Shown here: in pieces, positions 1 through 9,556 of the stretch
Layout of the letters: each line of letters starts with the position of its first letter
Numbering within the stretch: the stretch's first letter is position 1
Origin: Mesorhizobium sp. B1-1-8
GTDB lineage: Bacteria; Pseudomonadota; Alphaproteobacteria; Rhizobiales; Rhizobiaceae
Reading direction: 5' to 3'
Assembly: GCF_006442795.2 (NCBI RefSeq)
Contig: NZ_CP083956.1
Span: forward strand, 2,333,501-2,397,500
Length of the DNA stretch: 64,000 nt
The notes under the pieces: model-generated
Told to the model about the DNA's origin: nothing
What the model saw: the letters and a program-made list of their open reading frames with translations, nothing else
The model's database searches: none
Position numbers and translations under genes: made by a program

Positions 1-624
1 GGAAATGCCGTAGGAGATGGTGTGGCCGACGCGCGGGGCGGTCAGCGATGCCTCGACCAGGCGCACGCAGTCGGCGAAGGAGAGATATGACCAGAGCATG
101 CGGCGGTCCGCCGGCTCTGGGAAAGACGAGAAGATGCGCAGGCATGCCGTCTCGATGCCGAACTTGTCCCAGTAGAGGCGGCTGAGGCTTTCGACGAAGT
201 TCTTCGACACGCCGTAGAGGCTGTCGGGGCGCACCGGCGCGTCGACGCCGATATGCGCCTCGATCTCGTGATAGCCGATGGCATGCACCGAGGAGGCATA
301 GATGACGCGCTTCACGCGGTGTTTCCGGGCGCCTTCATAGATGTGGTAGGAGCCGCGGATGCTGGAATCGAGGATCTTCTGCCATTCGCATTCGAGCGGC
401 GCGCCGCCGAAATGCACAATGGCATCGCAGTCCTTGGTGGCCGCGATCGTCGCTTCCATGTCGGCGAGGTCGAAGACCGCTTCTTCCTCGTGAGGGGCAA
501 GATCACCGAACGAGTGGCGCCCCGCCAATCGGATCGTTTTTGCCAGCGGCACCAGCCCCTTGCGCAGCTCCGAGCCAAGTCGGCCGGCGGCGCCGGTGAT
601 CAGGATACGTTCGTAATGCGGCAT
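1..624 (-). CDS. NAD-dependent epimerase/dehydratase, uronate-dehydrogenase-like (partial)
   Basis: This is a short-chain epimerase/dehydratase whose C-terminus runs off the left edge of the window. The N-terminal Rossmann motif is GAAGRLG at residues 11-17, and the catalytic pair YGVSK lies at 137-141, with an SS pair at 111-112. The spacing of these motifs and the stretch VRPDSLYGVSK match bacterial uronate dehydrogenases, which oxidise galacturonate or glucuronate to the aldaro-lactone; that assignment is by resemblance only. The start is the ATG at 624, three bases after the aminotransferase gene ends, so it is the last visible gene of the catabolic operon. A generic sugar epimerase is the main alternative. 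Confidence 0.75.
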   Translation of the reverse strand, partial: MPHYERILITGAAGRLGSELRKGLVPLAKTIRLAGRHSFGDLAPHEEEAVFDLADMEATIAATKDCDAIVHFGGAPLECEWQKILDSSIRGSYHIYEGARKHRVKRVIYASSVHAIGYHEIEAHIGVDAPVRPDSLYGVSKNFVESLSRLYWDKFGIETACLRIFSSFPEPADRRMLWSYLSFADCVRLVEASLTAPRVGHTISYGIS

Positions 625-627
625 GTT

Positions 628-1830
628 CTACTCCACTAGCGCGACGGCGCCATTGATGCGCGAGATCGCCTCGCTCAGCACGTCTTCTGCGGTCGCGGTC
701 GAAATACGGAAATAGGGTGAAAGTCCATAGGCGACGCCGGGCACAGACGCCACGCGGCCCTCGTTCAGCAGGTAATTCGCAACCGCCATATCGTCTTCCA
801 GCACGATGCCTTTTGGGGTCTTGCGGCCGATCAGGCTGGCGCAGCCGATATAGGCATAGAAGGCGCCTTCCGGTGGCGAGAGCGTCAGCCCGTTGATCTT
901 GCGGATCCCGTCGACCACCAGATTGCGGCGCATCTCGAAGGCCTGGCGGAAACGCGCCACTTCGTCCTGCGGGCCGTTGAGCGCGGCAACGGTCGCGGCC
1001 TGCGCGATCGAGCACACCGAGGTGCACGATTGGCTCTGGATCGTCGACATCGCCTTGACGAGCGGCGCGGGTCCCGCCGCATAGCCGACACGCCAGCCGG
1101 TCATCGCGTAGGATTTCGACACGCCGTTGACGATGAGCGTGCGATCCTTGAGCTCAGGGCAGGCCTTGCCGAAGGAGACGAATTCGCGCCCGTCGAAGAG
1201 GATGTGCTCGTAGATCTCGTCGGACAGGATGAGCACTTGAGGATGCCTGGCCAGCACCGCGCCCAGCGCCGTGAGATCGGCCCCGGAGTAAGCCGCGCCG
1301 GAAGGGTTGCCCGGCATGTTGAGGAACAGCCACTTGGTCTTCGGCGTGATCGTCTTTTCCAGCAGCTCCGGCGTCAGCCGGAAGCCTGCGGTCTCCGGGC
1401 ATTCGACGACAACAGGCGTGCCGCCGAGCAGCTTCACCATTTCCGGATAGGAGACGAAATAGGGCGCCGGCAGGATCGCCTCGTCGCCGGATTCCAGCGT
1501 CGCCATCAGCGCGTTGAAAATGATCTGCTTGGCGCCGTTGGCTACGACGATGTCGTCGGCCGTACAGTCCAGCCCGTTCTCGCGGCGGAACTTGCCGGCG
1601 ACGGCTTCGCGCACCTCGGGCGTGCCGGCGGCAGCCGTGTAGAGCGTCTGGCCGGCCTTCGCTGCGAAATGCGCTGCATCGATGATGTGCATGGGCGTCG
1701 GGAAATCGGGCTCGCCGAGCCCGAGATCGATGACGTCGACGCCCTTGGCACGCAGCGCCTTGGCGGCCTGCGAGGCAGCCATGGAAGCGGAGGGCTTCAC
1801 CACCGACAGGCGCGAGGCAACATAGCTCAT
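628..1830 (-). CDS. PLP-dependent class I/II aminotransferase, aspartate-aminotransferase-like
   Basis: This 400-residue protein has the full fold-type I aminotransferase pattern. The PLP lysine is K239 in SKSYAMTGWRVGY, the PLP-binding Asp and Tyr are in SDEIY at 203-207, N175 lies in NMPGNPSG, and the substrate-carboxylate Arg is about R375 in PYFRI. Length is usual for the family, which transfers the amino group of an amino acid to a 2-oxo acid in the cytoplasm. Its ATG overlaps the end of the HyuB-like gene by four bases, indicating translational coupling. The donor or acceptor is unknown; the context suggests it handles an amino or oxo acid released by the HyuA/HyuB and TPP enzymes. Confidence 0.9.
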   Translation of the reverse strand: MSYVASRLSVVKPSASMAASQAAKALRAKGVDVIDLGLGEPDFPTPMHIIDAAHFAAKAGQTLYTAAAGTPEVREAVAGKFRRENGLDCTADDIVVANGAKQIIFNALMATLESGDEAILPAPYFVSYPEMVKLLGGTPVVVECPETAGFRLTPELLEKTITPKTKWLFLNMPGNPSGAAYSGADLTALGAVLARHPQVLILSDEIYEHILFDGREFVSFGKACPELKDRTLIVNGVSKSYAMTGWRVGYAAGPAPLVKAMSTIQSQSCTSVCSIAQAATVAALNGPQDEVARFRQAFEMRRNLVVDGIRKINGLTLSPPEGAFYAYIGCASLIGRKTPKGIVLEDDMAVANYLLNEGRVASVPGVAYGLSPYFRISTATAEDVLSEAISRINGAVALVE

Positions 1831-3446
1831 TTGTCTTTCTCCGAAATGTAACCCTTGGAGCGGTCATTGGCCCGCGCCGCAGCGCCGCGCCTGGCCGGAT
1901 CGCCATAACCGCCGCCGCCCGGCAATTCGAGGATCAGCCGGCGGCCGGCCGGAACATGCTGCCAGCCCTTGGGCCGCATCCTCGTGCCATCGTCGAGCTT
2001 GACCACGCCGGCGACGCCGGGCTCGCCGCCATTGCGGCCGCGCGGCGGGTGATTGACGCGGTCGAACATGGCCGAAAAGTCGAACTCGTGGCCATCGGTC
2101 GCCGCGATCTCGATGACCTGGCCCAGGCCGCCGCGGAACTCGCCGTCCCCGCCGGAGTCCGGGCGTAGCTCCTTGCGCCAGATCACGATGGGGCCGGTAT
2201 GCTCAGTCGCCTCGATCGGCATAGTGTGCACGCCGGAAGGGAAGGCGGTCGCCGACAGCCCGTCGAGCTCGGGTCGCGCGCCCATGCCGCCGGAGTTGAA
2301 CATCAGCACCTCGGCGCGCCGGCCAGGACCGCCCGCGACAGGACGTACCGAGATGTGGATGTTCCACAGCGCGCCGGCGCCTTCGGCGAGGATCTTGCCG
2401 GGTAGGGCTTGCGAGATCGCGCCCAGCACGAGGTCGGGGACCATATGGCCGAAGATGTGCCGGAGCGCCACCGGTGCCGGCCGCACGGCGTTCAGGATGT
2501 TGACTGGCGACGACACGGTGAAGAAGGCGAGCGAAGCGGCGTTGTTCGGAATGTCCGGTGCCACCACGCATTTCAGTGCGTAGCAGGCATAGGCCTTGCT
2601 GTAGATGATCGGGCAGTTGATGCCCCAGCGGCTCATCGGGTCGGTGCCGGTGAAGTCGACCTCGACATGGTCGTCGCGGATCGAGACCGTAGCCGCGAGC
2701 TTGACCGGCTCGTCATACCCGTCGGTGACGAGTTCGTTCGACCAGCTTCCCTTGGGCAGCGCCTCGATGCGTTCGAGCATGGCGTCGCGGGTGCGCGAGA
2801 AGATGAAGTCGCCGAGCCCGTCGAGCGAAGTGAGGCCGATCTCTTTCATCATGTCGACGAGGCGGCGATGGCCGACTTCATTGCAGGCCGCAAGCGAATA
2901 GAAATCGCCGACGACTTGGTTAGGTTCGCGGACATTGGCGCGCAGGATCCGGACCAGGTCGAAATTGACCTTACCCTTCTCGGCGAACTTCATGATCGGG
3001 ATCTGGATGCCTTCCTCATAGACCGACTTGCCGTCGGCGCCGAAGCCGCGGCCCCCAACATCGACCACATGCGCGGTACAGGCAAAGAAGGCGACGAGCT
3101 CGCCATTGAAGAAGGACGGCGAGACCATGGTGATGTCGTGCAGGTGGCCTGTGCCCAGCCAGGGGTCGTTGGTGACATAGGTGTCGCCCTCGAACATGTT
3201 GTCGCGAGGGATTTCGTTCATGAAGTGCAGCACCGCTTCGGCCATGGTATTGACATGGCCGGGTGTGCCGGTCACCGCCTGCGCCAGCATCTGGCCGCGC
3301 GGGTCGAACACGCCGGCCGACAGGTCGCCGGATTCGCGCACCGAGGTTGAAAACGCGGTGCGCAGCAACGTGAGCGCCTGCTCCTCGACCACCGAGATCA
3401 ACCGGTTCCACATGACCTGCATGCGGATTTCACTGATATCGCTCAT
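1827..3446 (-). CDS. Hydantoinase B/oxoprolinase family protein (HyuB-like)
   Basis: This is the 539-residue beta-type subunit of an ATP-dependent hydantoinase/oxoprolinase. Typical family stretches are visible: DPRGQMLAQAVTGTPGH near residues 47-63, VTNDPWLGTGHLHDI near 92-106 and the glycine-rich end ELPGGGGYGDP. The open frame continues far upstream, but that part is antisense-like; the ATG at 3446 is chosen because it forms an ATGA overlap with the HyuA stop and begins the conserved N-terminus. It should act as a complex with the preceding HyuA protein, opening a cyclic amide such as an N-substituted hydantoin or oxoproline. The exact substrate cannot be read. Confidence 0.92.
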   Translation of the reverse strand: MSDISEIRMQVMWNRLISVVEEQALTLLRTAFSTSVRESGDLSAGVFDPRGQMLAQAVTGTPGHVNTMAEAVLHFMNEIPRDNMFEGDTYVTNDPWLGTGHLHDITMVSPSFFNGELVAFFACTAHVVDVGGRGFGADGKSVYEEGIQIPIMKFAEKGKVNFDLVRILRANVREPNQVVGDFYSLAACNEVGHRRLVDMMKEIGLTSLDGLGDFIFSRTRDAMLERIEALPKGSWSNELVTDGYDEPVKLAATVSIRDDHVEVDFTGTDPMSRWGINCPIIYSKAYACYALKCVVAPDIPNNAASLAFFTVSSPVNILNAVRPAPVALRHIFGHMVPDLVLGAISQALPGKILAEGAGALWNIHISVRPVAGGPGRRAEVLMFNSGGMGARPELDGLSATAFPSGVHTMPIEATEHTGPIVIWRKELRPDSGGDGEFRGGLGQVIEIAATDGHEFDFSAMFDRVNHPPRGRNGGEPGVAGVVKLDDGTRMRPKGWQHVPAGRRLILELPGGGGYGDPARRGAAARANDRSKGYISEKDK

Positions 3447-5539
3447 GCCTGGCTGCCTTTGCGGATCAGAAGGATGGCGCCGTCGCTCTGGATGACGGCG
3501 TCGAAGCTGGTGGTGACGACGGTCGACGTCTCGCGCTCGACGATGACGGCCGGGCCCGCGACTCGATCGCCGGCGCAGAGCGTCTCGCGCTCGATGATGG
3601 CATGGGTCTGCGGTGCGCCAGTCGCGGCATCGAAGACCGCGCGGGTCGTTGTCGGTTGGCTGGTCTTCTGGCCGGCGATGAGCTGGTGTCTCGTCCCAAC
3701 GGGCCGCACATCCGTCGCCTTGACCGACCAGGTGACGATTTCGATCTCCAGCCCATCGAGCCCTTCGATGGCGCGGCCGAAGAAGCGCTGGTAGTTCTCC
3801 TCGAACAACCCCTTGAGCTTTGCCACGGCATCGTCGCCGAACGGTTCGTCCGCCAGCGGCACGGGGATCTCCCAGCCTTGGCCGGCATAGCGCATGAAAG
3901 CGGTGATCTCGCAGACGATCCTGCCGCTCGCGCCGGTGCGCACGAAACCTTCGGCGGACGCCTTGAGGTCTCCAAGCAGGACGTTCACCTCGGCCGGCTT
4001 GAACCGCGACAACCGCGTCAGCCTCGACGCCAGCGCCTCGTAGCCGAACGGAGCCTTGAGGAAGCCGATCGCCGAGCCGACGCCGGCGCCTCTCGGCACG
4101 ATGCACTGATCGATGCCGAGCTTTTCGCAGAGCCTTGCTGCGTGAAGCGGAGCCGCGCCGCCAAACGCGATCATCAGATTGTCGGAAATATTCTTGCCAT
4201 TCTCGACGGCATGGACGCGCGCGGCGTTGGCCATGTTCTCGTCCACCACCTCGCAGATGCCGAAGGCCGTCGACATCGCATCGAGCGACAGGCGCTCACC
4301 GACGTCGCGCATGATCGCCTGCTCGGAGGCGGATGTGTCGAGCCGGATCGCGCCCCCGGCGAAATTGTCGGGATCGAGCTTGCCGAGCACCAGGTCGGCG
4401 TCGGTGATCGCCGGGCGCCTGCCGCCGCGGCCATAGCAGGCGGGGCCGGGCTCCGAGCCGGCGCTCTCCGGTCCGGTCTGGATGCGGCCCATGGCGTCGA
4501 CCCAGGCAATCGAGCCGCCGCCGGCGCCGATCTCGATCATCTCGATCACGGGGATGGAGATCGGCATGCCCGAACCTTTCGAGAAGCGATAGGTGCGCGC
4601 CACTTCGAATGTCCTGGCGGTGCGCGGCGCGTAATCCTCGATCAGGCAGATTTTTGCGGTGGTGCCGCCCATGTCATAGGAGACGACCTTCTCCAGCCCG
4701 AAGCGCTTGGCTATGTCGGCGGCAAAGATGGCGCCACCGGCCGGTCCGGACTCGACCAGCCGTACGGGAAATTCCGATGCGGTCTCCACCGAGATCAAGC
4801 CGCCGCCGGAATGAATCATGAAGACCGGGCATTCGGCGCCCATATCCTTCAGGCGCGTCTGGAAACGGGCGAGATAGTCAGCCATCTGCGGCCGCACATA
4901 GGCGTTGGCGCAAACGGTATTGAAGCGCTCGAACTCGCGCATCTGCGGCGAGACTTCGGCGCTGATCGAAATCGGGATGCTGAGCTTGTTGGAGAGGATT
5001 TCGCGGGCCCGGTGTTCATGGTCGGGGTTGGCATAGGCGTGGATGAAGCCTATCGCCACCGAACCGAAGCCGCCGGCCGCGATCCGCCCGGCGATGTCTT
5101 CCAGCGCTGCCTCGTCGAGCGGCTGCAGTTCCTGGCCTTCGGCGCCGATGCGGCCTTTGACGGTGAAGCGGTCCTCGCGCGGGATGAGCGGCGTCGGCAG
5201 TTGCAGGTTCAAGTCGTACTGCTCGAAACGGTTCTCGGTTCGCATCTCGATCACGTCGCGAAATCCTTCGGTCGTGACCAGCGCGGTCTTGGCACCTCGG
5301 CGCTCGATGAGGGCGTTGGTCGCCAGCGTCGTGCCGTGGATGATGATGCCGATGTCGGCAAGCGAGATGCCGGCTTCACGGGTGACGATGGCAATACCGT
5401 CGAGGATCGCCTGTTCGGGCGCCGCATAGTTGGTCAGCACCTTCGTCGAGTACAACGTGCCGTGCAGGTCGAGAGCGATGTCGGTGAACGTGCCGCCGAT
5501 GTCCGCGCCGAGACGGATGTCGTCAGTTCTGGAGGTCAT
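3443..5539 (-). CDS. Hydantoinase A/oxoprolinase family protein (HyuA-like)
   Basis: This 698-residue protein has the acetate-kinase-like ATPase fold of HyuA. The phosphate-binding loop GADIGGTFTD is at residues 11-20, HGTTLATNA follows near 69-77, ESGPAGG lies in the middle and the second ATP motif YDMGGTTAKI lies near residue 290. In this family the A subunit hydrolyses ATP to drive opening of a cyclic amide, while the B subunit completes the reaction. It overlaps the genes on both sides by four bases, so the TPP enzyme, HyuA and HyuB are one translational unit. Length is normal for the family. Confidence 0.93.
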   Translation of the reverse strand: MTSRTDDIRLGADIGGTFTDIALDLHGTLYSTKVLTNYAAPEQAILDGIAIVTREAGISLADIGIIIHGTTLATNALIERRGAKTALVTTEGFRDVIEMRTENRFEQYDLNLQLPTPLIPREDRFTVKGRIGAEGQELQPLDEAALEDIAGRIAAGGFGSVAIGFIHAYANPDHEHRAREILSNKLSIPISISAEVSPQMREFERFNTVCANAYVRPQMADYLARFQTRLKDMGAECPVFMIHSGGGLISVETASEFPVRLVESGPAGGAIFAADIAKRFGLEKVVSYDMGGTTAKICLIEDYAPRTARTFEVARTYRFSKGSGMPISIPVIEMIEIGAGGGSIAWVDAMGRIQTGPESAGSEPGPACYGRGGRRPAITDADLVLGKLDPDNFAGGAIRLDTSASEQAIMRDVGERLSLDAMSTAFGICEVVDENMANAARVHAVENGKNISDNLMIAFGGAAPLHAARLCEKLGIDQCIVPRGAGVGSAIGFLKAPFGYEALASRLTRLSRFKPAEVNVLLGDLKASAEGFVRTGASGRIVCEITAFMRYAGQGWEIPVPLADEPFGDDAVAKLKGLFEENYQRFFGRAIEGLDGLEIEIVTWSVKATDVRPVGTRHQLIAGQKTSQPTTTRAVFDAATGAPQTHAIIERETLCAGDRVAGPAVIVERETSTVVTTSFDAVIQSDGAILLIRKGSQA

Positions 5540-7206
5540 GCCTTGGCCTTCTGGGAAGCGAGCGCGGCGTCGCGCATCTGGGACAGGGTCTGTCGCGGCG
5601 TGAGCGCTTCCGCCGAGATCGCGATGTCGAGAACGGCACCGGTGGTGGACTTTTGCGCGCGGTCGAACGCTGCCGCAAAATCCTGCGTCGCCTCGACCCG
5701 CTCGGCGTGGAAGCCATAGGCCTTCGCCAAGGCCACGAAGTCCGGGTTCTCAAGCGAGGTTCCCGAGACGCGCGTCGGATAGTGGCGTTCCTGATGCGCG
5801 CGGATCGTGCCGTAGATGCCGTTGTTGAGGATCAGCACGATCGGCTGCGCGCCGGCCTGCATGGCTGTCCCGAGTTCCTGGCAGTTCATCTGGAAGTCGC
5901 CATCGCCGGCAAAGCAGACCACCGTGCGCCGCGGGTACGCGACCTTGGCGGCGATCGCGGCCGGCAAGCCATAGCCCATCGCGCCGGACTGTGGCGCAAG
6001 CAGCCGCGCCTCCGGTCCGAACTTGAAGAACTTGTTCGGCCAGACGGTGAAATTGCCGGCGCCATTGGTGAGGATGACGTCGCCCGGCAGGGTCTCGCGC
6101 AGCCAGGCGCTGACCGCGACCATGTCGACCGGCCCGGGCTGCACGGGCGCAGTGAAGGTCCCCTCATAGGCCTTGCGCGCCGCTGCGCGCCAATCGGCCC
6201 AGGCGCCTTTGATGGGGGCGAGCGCCTTGGCGAATGCGTTCGGGCCGGCTTGAATGCCGATGGTGGGCACATAGATTTTGCCGATCTCGCGATCGGACGC
6301 ATGGACATGGATCAGCTTCTGGCGCGGTTCCGGCACCGATAAAAGCGTGTAGCCATCCGTGGTCATCTCGCCGAAGCGGACGTTGACGGCCAGGATCACA
6401 TCGGCATCGCGGATCAGGTTTTTCACATGCGGCACCATGCCGACGCCGGCCTCGCCGACGAAGACGGGCGAGTGATTGTCGAACTGGTCCTGGTAGCGGA
6501 AAGCGGCGACGACCGGGATGTCGGAAGCCTCGGCGAAAGCCTGGAGGGCCGCGCGTCCATCCTCCGTCCAGTTGGCGCCGCCCATGAGCAGGACTGGCCT
6601 CTCGGCAGCCGCCAGCAGCGTGAGCGCCGACGCGATCGCATCCGGGGCAGGCGCCGGTTCGAAAATCGCCGCGGGCCCGCTGAGTGGAGCCGCCTCGGTC
6701 ATGGTGGTCAGCATGTCCTCGGGCAGGGCGACCACGACGGGGCCGGGCCGTCCCGTCAAGGCGGTGGTCCACGCGCGCGCTACGATCTCGGGGAGCCGCT
6801 CGACGTCTTCGATCTCGACCGCCCATTTGGCGACGGTGCCGAACATCGCACGGTAATCGATCTCCTGGAACGCTTCGCGCCCTTTCATGTCGGTGCCGAC
6901 CTGACCGACGAACAGGATCATCGGCGAGGAGTCCTGCATTGCCGTATGCACGCCGATGCTGGCATTGGTCGCGCCCGGGCCGCGGGTGACGAAGCAGATA
7001 CCGGGCGATCCCATCAGCTTACCATGGGCCGAGGCCATGAAGCCCGCGCCGCCTTCGTTGCGGCATAGCACATAATCCAGTTTGCCTTCGGTGTCGTGCA
7101 GCGCATCGAGGACAGCGAGATAGCTTTCGCCGGGCACGCCGAAGCTCTTGGTCGCGCCCAGGGCGATCAGGCACTCGACAAGAAGGCGGCCGCCATTGCG
7201 GATCAT
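5536..7206 (-). CDS. Thiamine-diphosphate-dependent enzyme, acetolactate-synthase-like
   Basis: This 556-residue protein has the three-domain layout of the acetolactate synthase, oxalyl-CoA decarboxylase and benzoylformate decarboxylase superfamily. The TPP-activating glutamate is E27 in GVPGESY. The diphosphate and Mg-binding motif begins at CFAGDGDFQMN near residue 425 and ends at LNNGIYGT. The middle domain is less conserved, so carboligase and decarboxylase activity cannot be told apart. There is no regulatory subunit gene nearby, which argues against branched-chain biosynthesis. The gene overlaps HyuA by four bases. A catabolic decarboxylation or carboligation of an oxo acid is the likely role, as an inference from context. 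Confidence 0.88.
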   Translation of the reverse strand: MIRNGGRLLVECLIALGATKSFGVPGESYLAVLDALHDTEGKLDYVLCRNEGGAGFMASAHGKLMGSPGICFVTRGPGATNASIGVHTAMQDSSPMILFVGQVGTDMKGREAFQEIDYRAMFGTVAKWAVEIEDVERLPEIVARAWTTALTGRPGPVVVALPEDMLTTMTEAAPLSGPAAIFEPAPAPDAIASALTLLAAAERPVLLMGGANWTEDGRAALQAFAEASDIPVVAAFRYQDQFDNHSPVFVGEAGVGMVPHVKNLIRDADVILAVNVRFGEMTTDGYTLLSVPEPRQKLIHVHASDREIGKIYVPTIGIQAGPNAFAKALAPIKGAWADWRAAARKAYEGTFTAPVQPGPVDMVAVSAWLRETLPGDVILTNGAGNFTVWPNKFFKFGPEARLLAPQSGAMGYGLPAAIAAKVAYPRRTVVCFAGDGDFQMNCQELGTAMQAGAQPIVLILNNGIYGTIRAHQERHYPTRVSGTSLENPDFVALAKAYGFHAERVEATQDFAAAFDRAQKSTTGAVLDIAISAEALTPRQTLSQMRDAALASQKAKA

Positions 7207-7304
7207 GCTTCAACATCCTCTTGAAACTGGCGGCCGGACCGAGCCTGCCTTTTCAGATTCATACCTGCACTCTGGCGGGTTGGTGCGAAATCAAGAAATG
7301 CGGA

Positions 7305-8729
7305 CTATTCGAAAGTTTTTCTTTGTTGTGGCGGGCGCACCAGAACGCCGGGGTTCATCGTGCCCCGCGGATCAAACGCGTCCTTCAACCGAGACATGAG
7401 GTCACGCTCCACCTGACTTCTATTGCGGTCGGCGATGGCGATCTTGGCACGGCCAAGCCCATGCTCAGCCGCGAAGCTGCCGCCCATTTCGGTGGCTAAA
7501 GATGCCAGCGCCTCGGCGAACGCTCCAGCCGTGCCATCGAAATCGGCACGACCTTCCGGCGGCGACAAATTATAGTGGATGTTGCCGTCGCCGAGATGGC
7601 CGAACGGATTGATGCGCACGTCCGGAAGAATGTCGTGGCATAGTTTCGCGCCCGCCTCGATGAAGCGCGCGATCGCGCCCGGCGGCACGGAGATGTCGTG
7701 CTTGAGCTGCTCGCCCTCCAGCCGCTGGCCTTCCGGCTGCTCCTCGCGCAACCGCCAGAACTGCGCCCGCTGCGCGCCCGATGTCGCCAGCGCGCCGTCC
7801 AGGACAAGGCCTTGCTCCATGCCCCATTCCAGCGCCGAAGTCAGGATATCGTCCAGCGGAACGCGGGGCGAGCCCGATGCCAGTTCGACGAGCAGATAGA
7901 CGTCGCCGCGCATATCCAGCTGATAGGCGAGATCGGGCAGATGCTTGAGCGCCAGTTGCAAGCCGAGATCGCAGAAAAACTCGAGGCTGGTCAGGAATTC
8001 GCCCGCCTCGCCGCGCAGGAAGGCGCCGAACGAAACGGCGGCGGCAAAGTCGGGCATCACCAGAAGGGCGCTCGCCTGCTGCCGAGGCCTGGGATGGAGC
8101 CGCAGGATCGCGCGCGTCACGATGCCGAGCGTGCCTTCGGCGCCGCAGAACAGCTTGCGCAGCTGATACCCGGCATTGTCCTTCTGCACCGCGCGCATCC
8201 CGTCCCACACCGCGCCATCCGGAGTCACGACTTCGAGGCCGAGAACCAGATCCTGCATCATGCCGTAGCGAAAAGCCTGGCTGCCGCCGGCGTTGGTGCC
8301 GATCAGGCCGCCGATCCTGGCGCTGCCCTCCGCGCCGAGATGCATCGGAAACATCAGACCGTGCGGCTCCAGCACTTCGTGCAATGCGGCAAGCACGACG
8401 CCGGCCTCGACGGCGATCGATCCGCTGTCGAGATCAGGTTTGCCGATCGCCGCCATGCGTGAGAGCGAGACGATCACCGCGTTCGACTGTTCGGCCACGG
8501 CACCGCCGCAAAGACTGGTGTTGCCGCCTTGCGGCACCACCGCCAGTCCTGCCTCCCGGCATGCGGTGACGACCGCGGCCACTTCCGTGGTGGTGGCGGG
8601 CCTGGCGACGCCCAAAGGCGCGACGCCATAGCGATCGAGCCAGTCGCGCTGGTAAGGCTCGGCATCTCTGCCCGAAAGCCAGCCTTTCGGTCCGAGTATC
8701 TCGTGCAACCTGGTTGCGGGGTCAGTCAT
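7305..8729 (-). CDS. FAD-binding oxidoreductase, GlcD/D-lactate dehydrogenase family
   Basis: This 474-residue flavoprotein has an N-terminal FAD-binding type 4 domain, including QGGNTSLCGGAV near residues 66-77 and LGAEGSARIGGLIGTNAGG near 131-149, and a C-terminal FAD-oxidase domain. The C-terminal motif FGHLGDGNIHYN is the usual metal- and substrate-binding region of 2-hydroxyacid dehydrogenases of this family, and AAEHGLGRAK follows it. The family oxidises D-2-hydroxy acids such as D-lactate, glycolate or D-2-hydroxyglutarate. It sits 98 bases upstream of the TPP enzyme gene and 50 bases downstream of the ABC transporter ATPase, on the same strand. It may make the oxo acid used by its neighbours. 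Confidence 0.9.
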   Translation of the reverse strand: MTDPATRLHEILGPKGWLSGRDAEPYQRDWLDRYGVAPLGVARPATTTEVAAVVTACREAGLAVVPQGGNTSLCGGAVAEQSNAVIVSLSRMAAIGKPDLDSGSIAVEAGVVLAALHEVLEPHGLMFPMHLGAEGSARIGGLIGTNAGGSQAFRYGMMQDLVLGLEVVTPDGAVWDGMRAVQKDNAGYQLRKLFCGAEGTLGIVTRAILRLHPRPRQQASALLVMPDFAAAVSFGAFLRGEAGEFLTSLEFFCDLGLQLALKHLPDLAYQLDMRGDVYLLVELASGSPRVPLDDILTSALEWGMEQGLVLDGALATSGAQRAQFWRLREEQPEGQRLEGEQLKHDISVPPGAIARFIEAGAKLCHDILPDVRINPFGHLGDGNIHYNLSPPEGRADFDGTAGAFAEALASLATEMGGSFAAEHGLGRAKIAIADRNRSQVERDLMSRLKDAFDPRGTMNPGVLVRPPQQRKTFE

Positions 8730-8779
8730 TGAATACCAGAGCGGCTGCCTTCAGCACGTTGCATCTTCCCCAAAGCCGT

Positions 8780-9544
8780 TCAATGATCCAGCACCTGCGA
8801 CAGGAACTGCCTCGTGCGCTCGTTTTGCGAAGCGGTGAAGAACTCTTCCGGCGGTGCCTCCTCGACGATCTGGCCTCCGTCCATGAAGATCACCCGGTCG
8901 GCAACCCGGCGCGCGAAACCCATCTCGTGCGTGACGCAAATCATCGTCATGCCCTCGGAGGCAAGCGTGACCATGACGTCCAGCACCTCGGAGATCATTT
9001 CGGGATCGAGCGCTGAGGTCGGCTCGTCGAACAGCATGATCTGGGGCTGCATGCAAAGCGCACGCGCGATCGCGACCCGCTGCTGCTGTCCGCCGGACAG
9101 CTGGCCGGGAAACTTCAACGCCTGCTCGGGGATGCGGACCTTTTCGAGATAGCGCCGGGCGGTTGCCTCGGCCCCCGAGCGCGGCTGCTTGCGCACGAGC
9201 ATCGGCGCGATCATGCAGTTCTCCAGAACAGTCATGTGCGGGAACAGGTTGAAGTGCTGGAACACCATGCCGACCTCTCGCCTGATCCCGTCGATGTTGC
9301 CGACATCGTCGTTGAGCTCGGTGCCGAGCACGACGATGCGGCCGCCATTGTGCTGCTCGAGCCGGTTGATGCAGCGGATCATCGTGGATTTGCCGGATCC
9401 GGAGGGTCCGCAGATGACGATTTTTTCACCCCTCTCGACCGAGAGGTTTATATTCCGCAGCGCGTGGAACGACCCATAATATTTGTCGAGGTTCTCGATG
9501 CGGACGGCAGGCCCGCCGGACTCACCCGAACCAACTGCGATCAT
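8780..9544 (-). CDS. Amino-acid ABC transporter ATP-binding protein (AapP-like)
   Basis: This 254-residue polar amino-acid-type ATPase has Walker [10 protein letters not shown] at residues 46-54, the signature [14 protein letters not shown] and Walker [15 protein letters not shown]. It powers import by the adjacent permeases and binding protein. Gene order binding protein, two long permeases, ATPase matches the general L-amino-acid system aapJQMP of rhizobia. As this copy sits beside catabolic enzymes it is probably a paralogue with its own substrate, so no gene symbol is given. It begins 12 bases after the second permease gene. Confidence 0.92.
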   Translation of the reverse strand: MIAVGSGESGGPAVRIENLDKYYGSFHALRNINLSVERGEKIVICGPSGSGKSTMIRCINRLEQHNGGRIVVLGTELNDDVGNIDGIRREVGMVFQHFNLFPHMTVLENCMIAPMLVRKQPRSGAEATARRYLEKVRIPEQALKFPGQLSGGQQQRVAIARALCMQPQIMLFDEPTSALDPEMISEVLDVMVTLASEGMTMICVTHEMGFARRVADRVIFMDGGQIVEEAPPEEFFTASQNERTRQFLSQVLDH

Positions 9545-9556
9545 TTGCGCGCCTCC

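Noticed and set aside
3602..5719. 705-residue open frame on the plus strand
   Set aside because: It lies antisense to HyuA, has no family features and the typical composition of a high-GC shadow frame.
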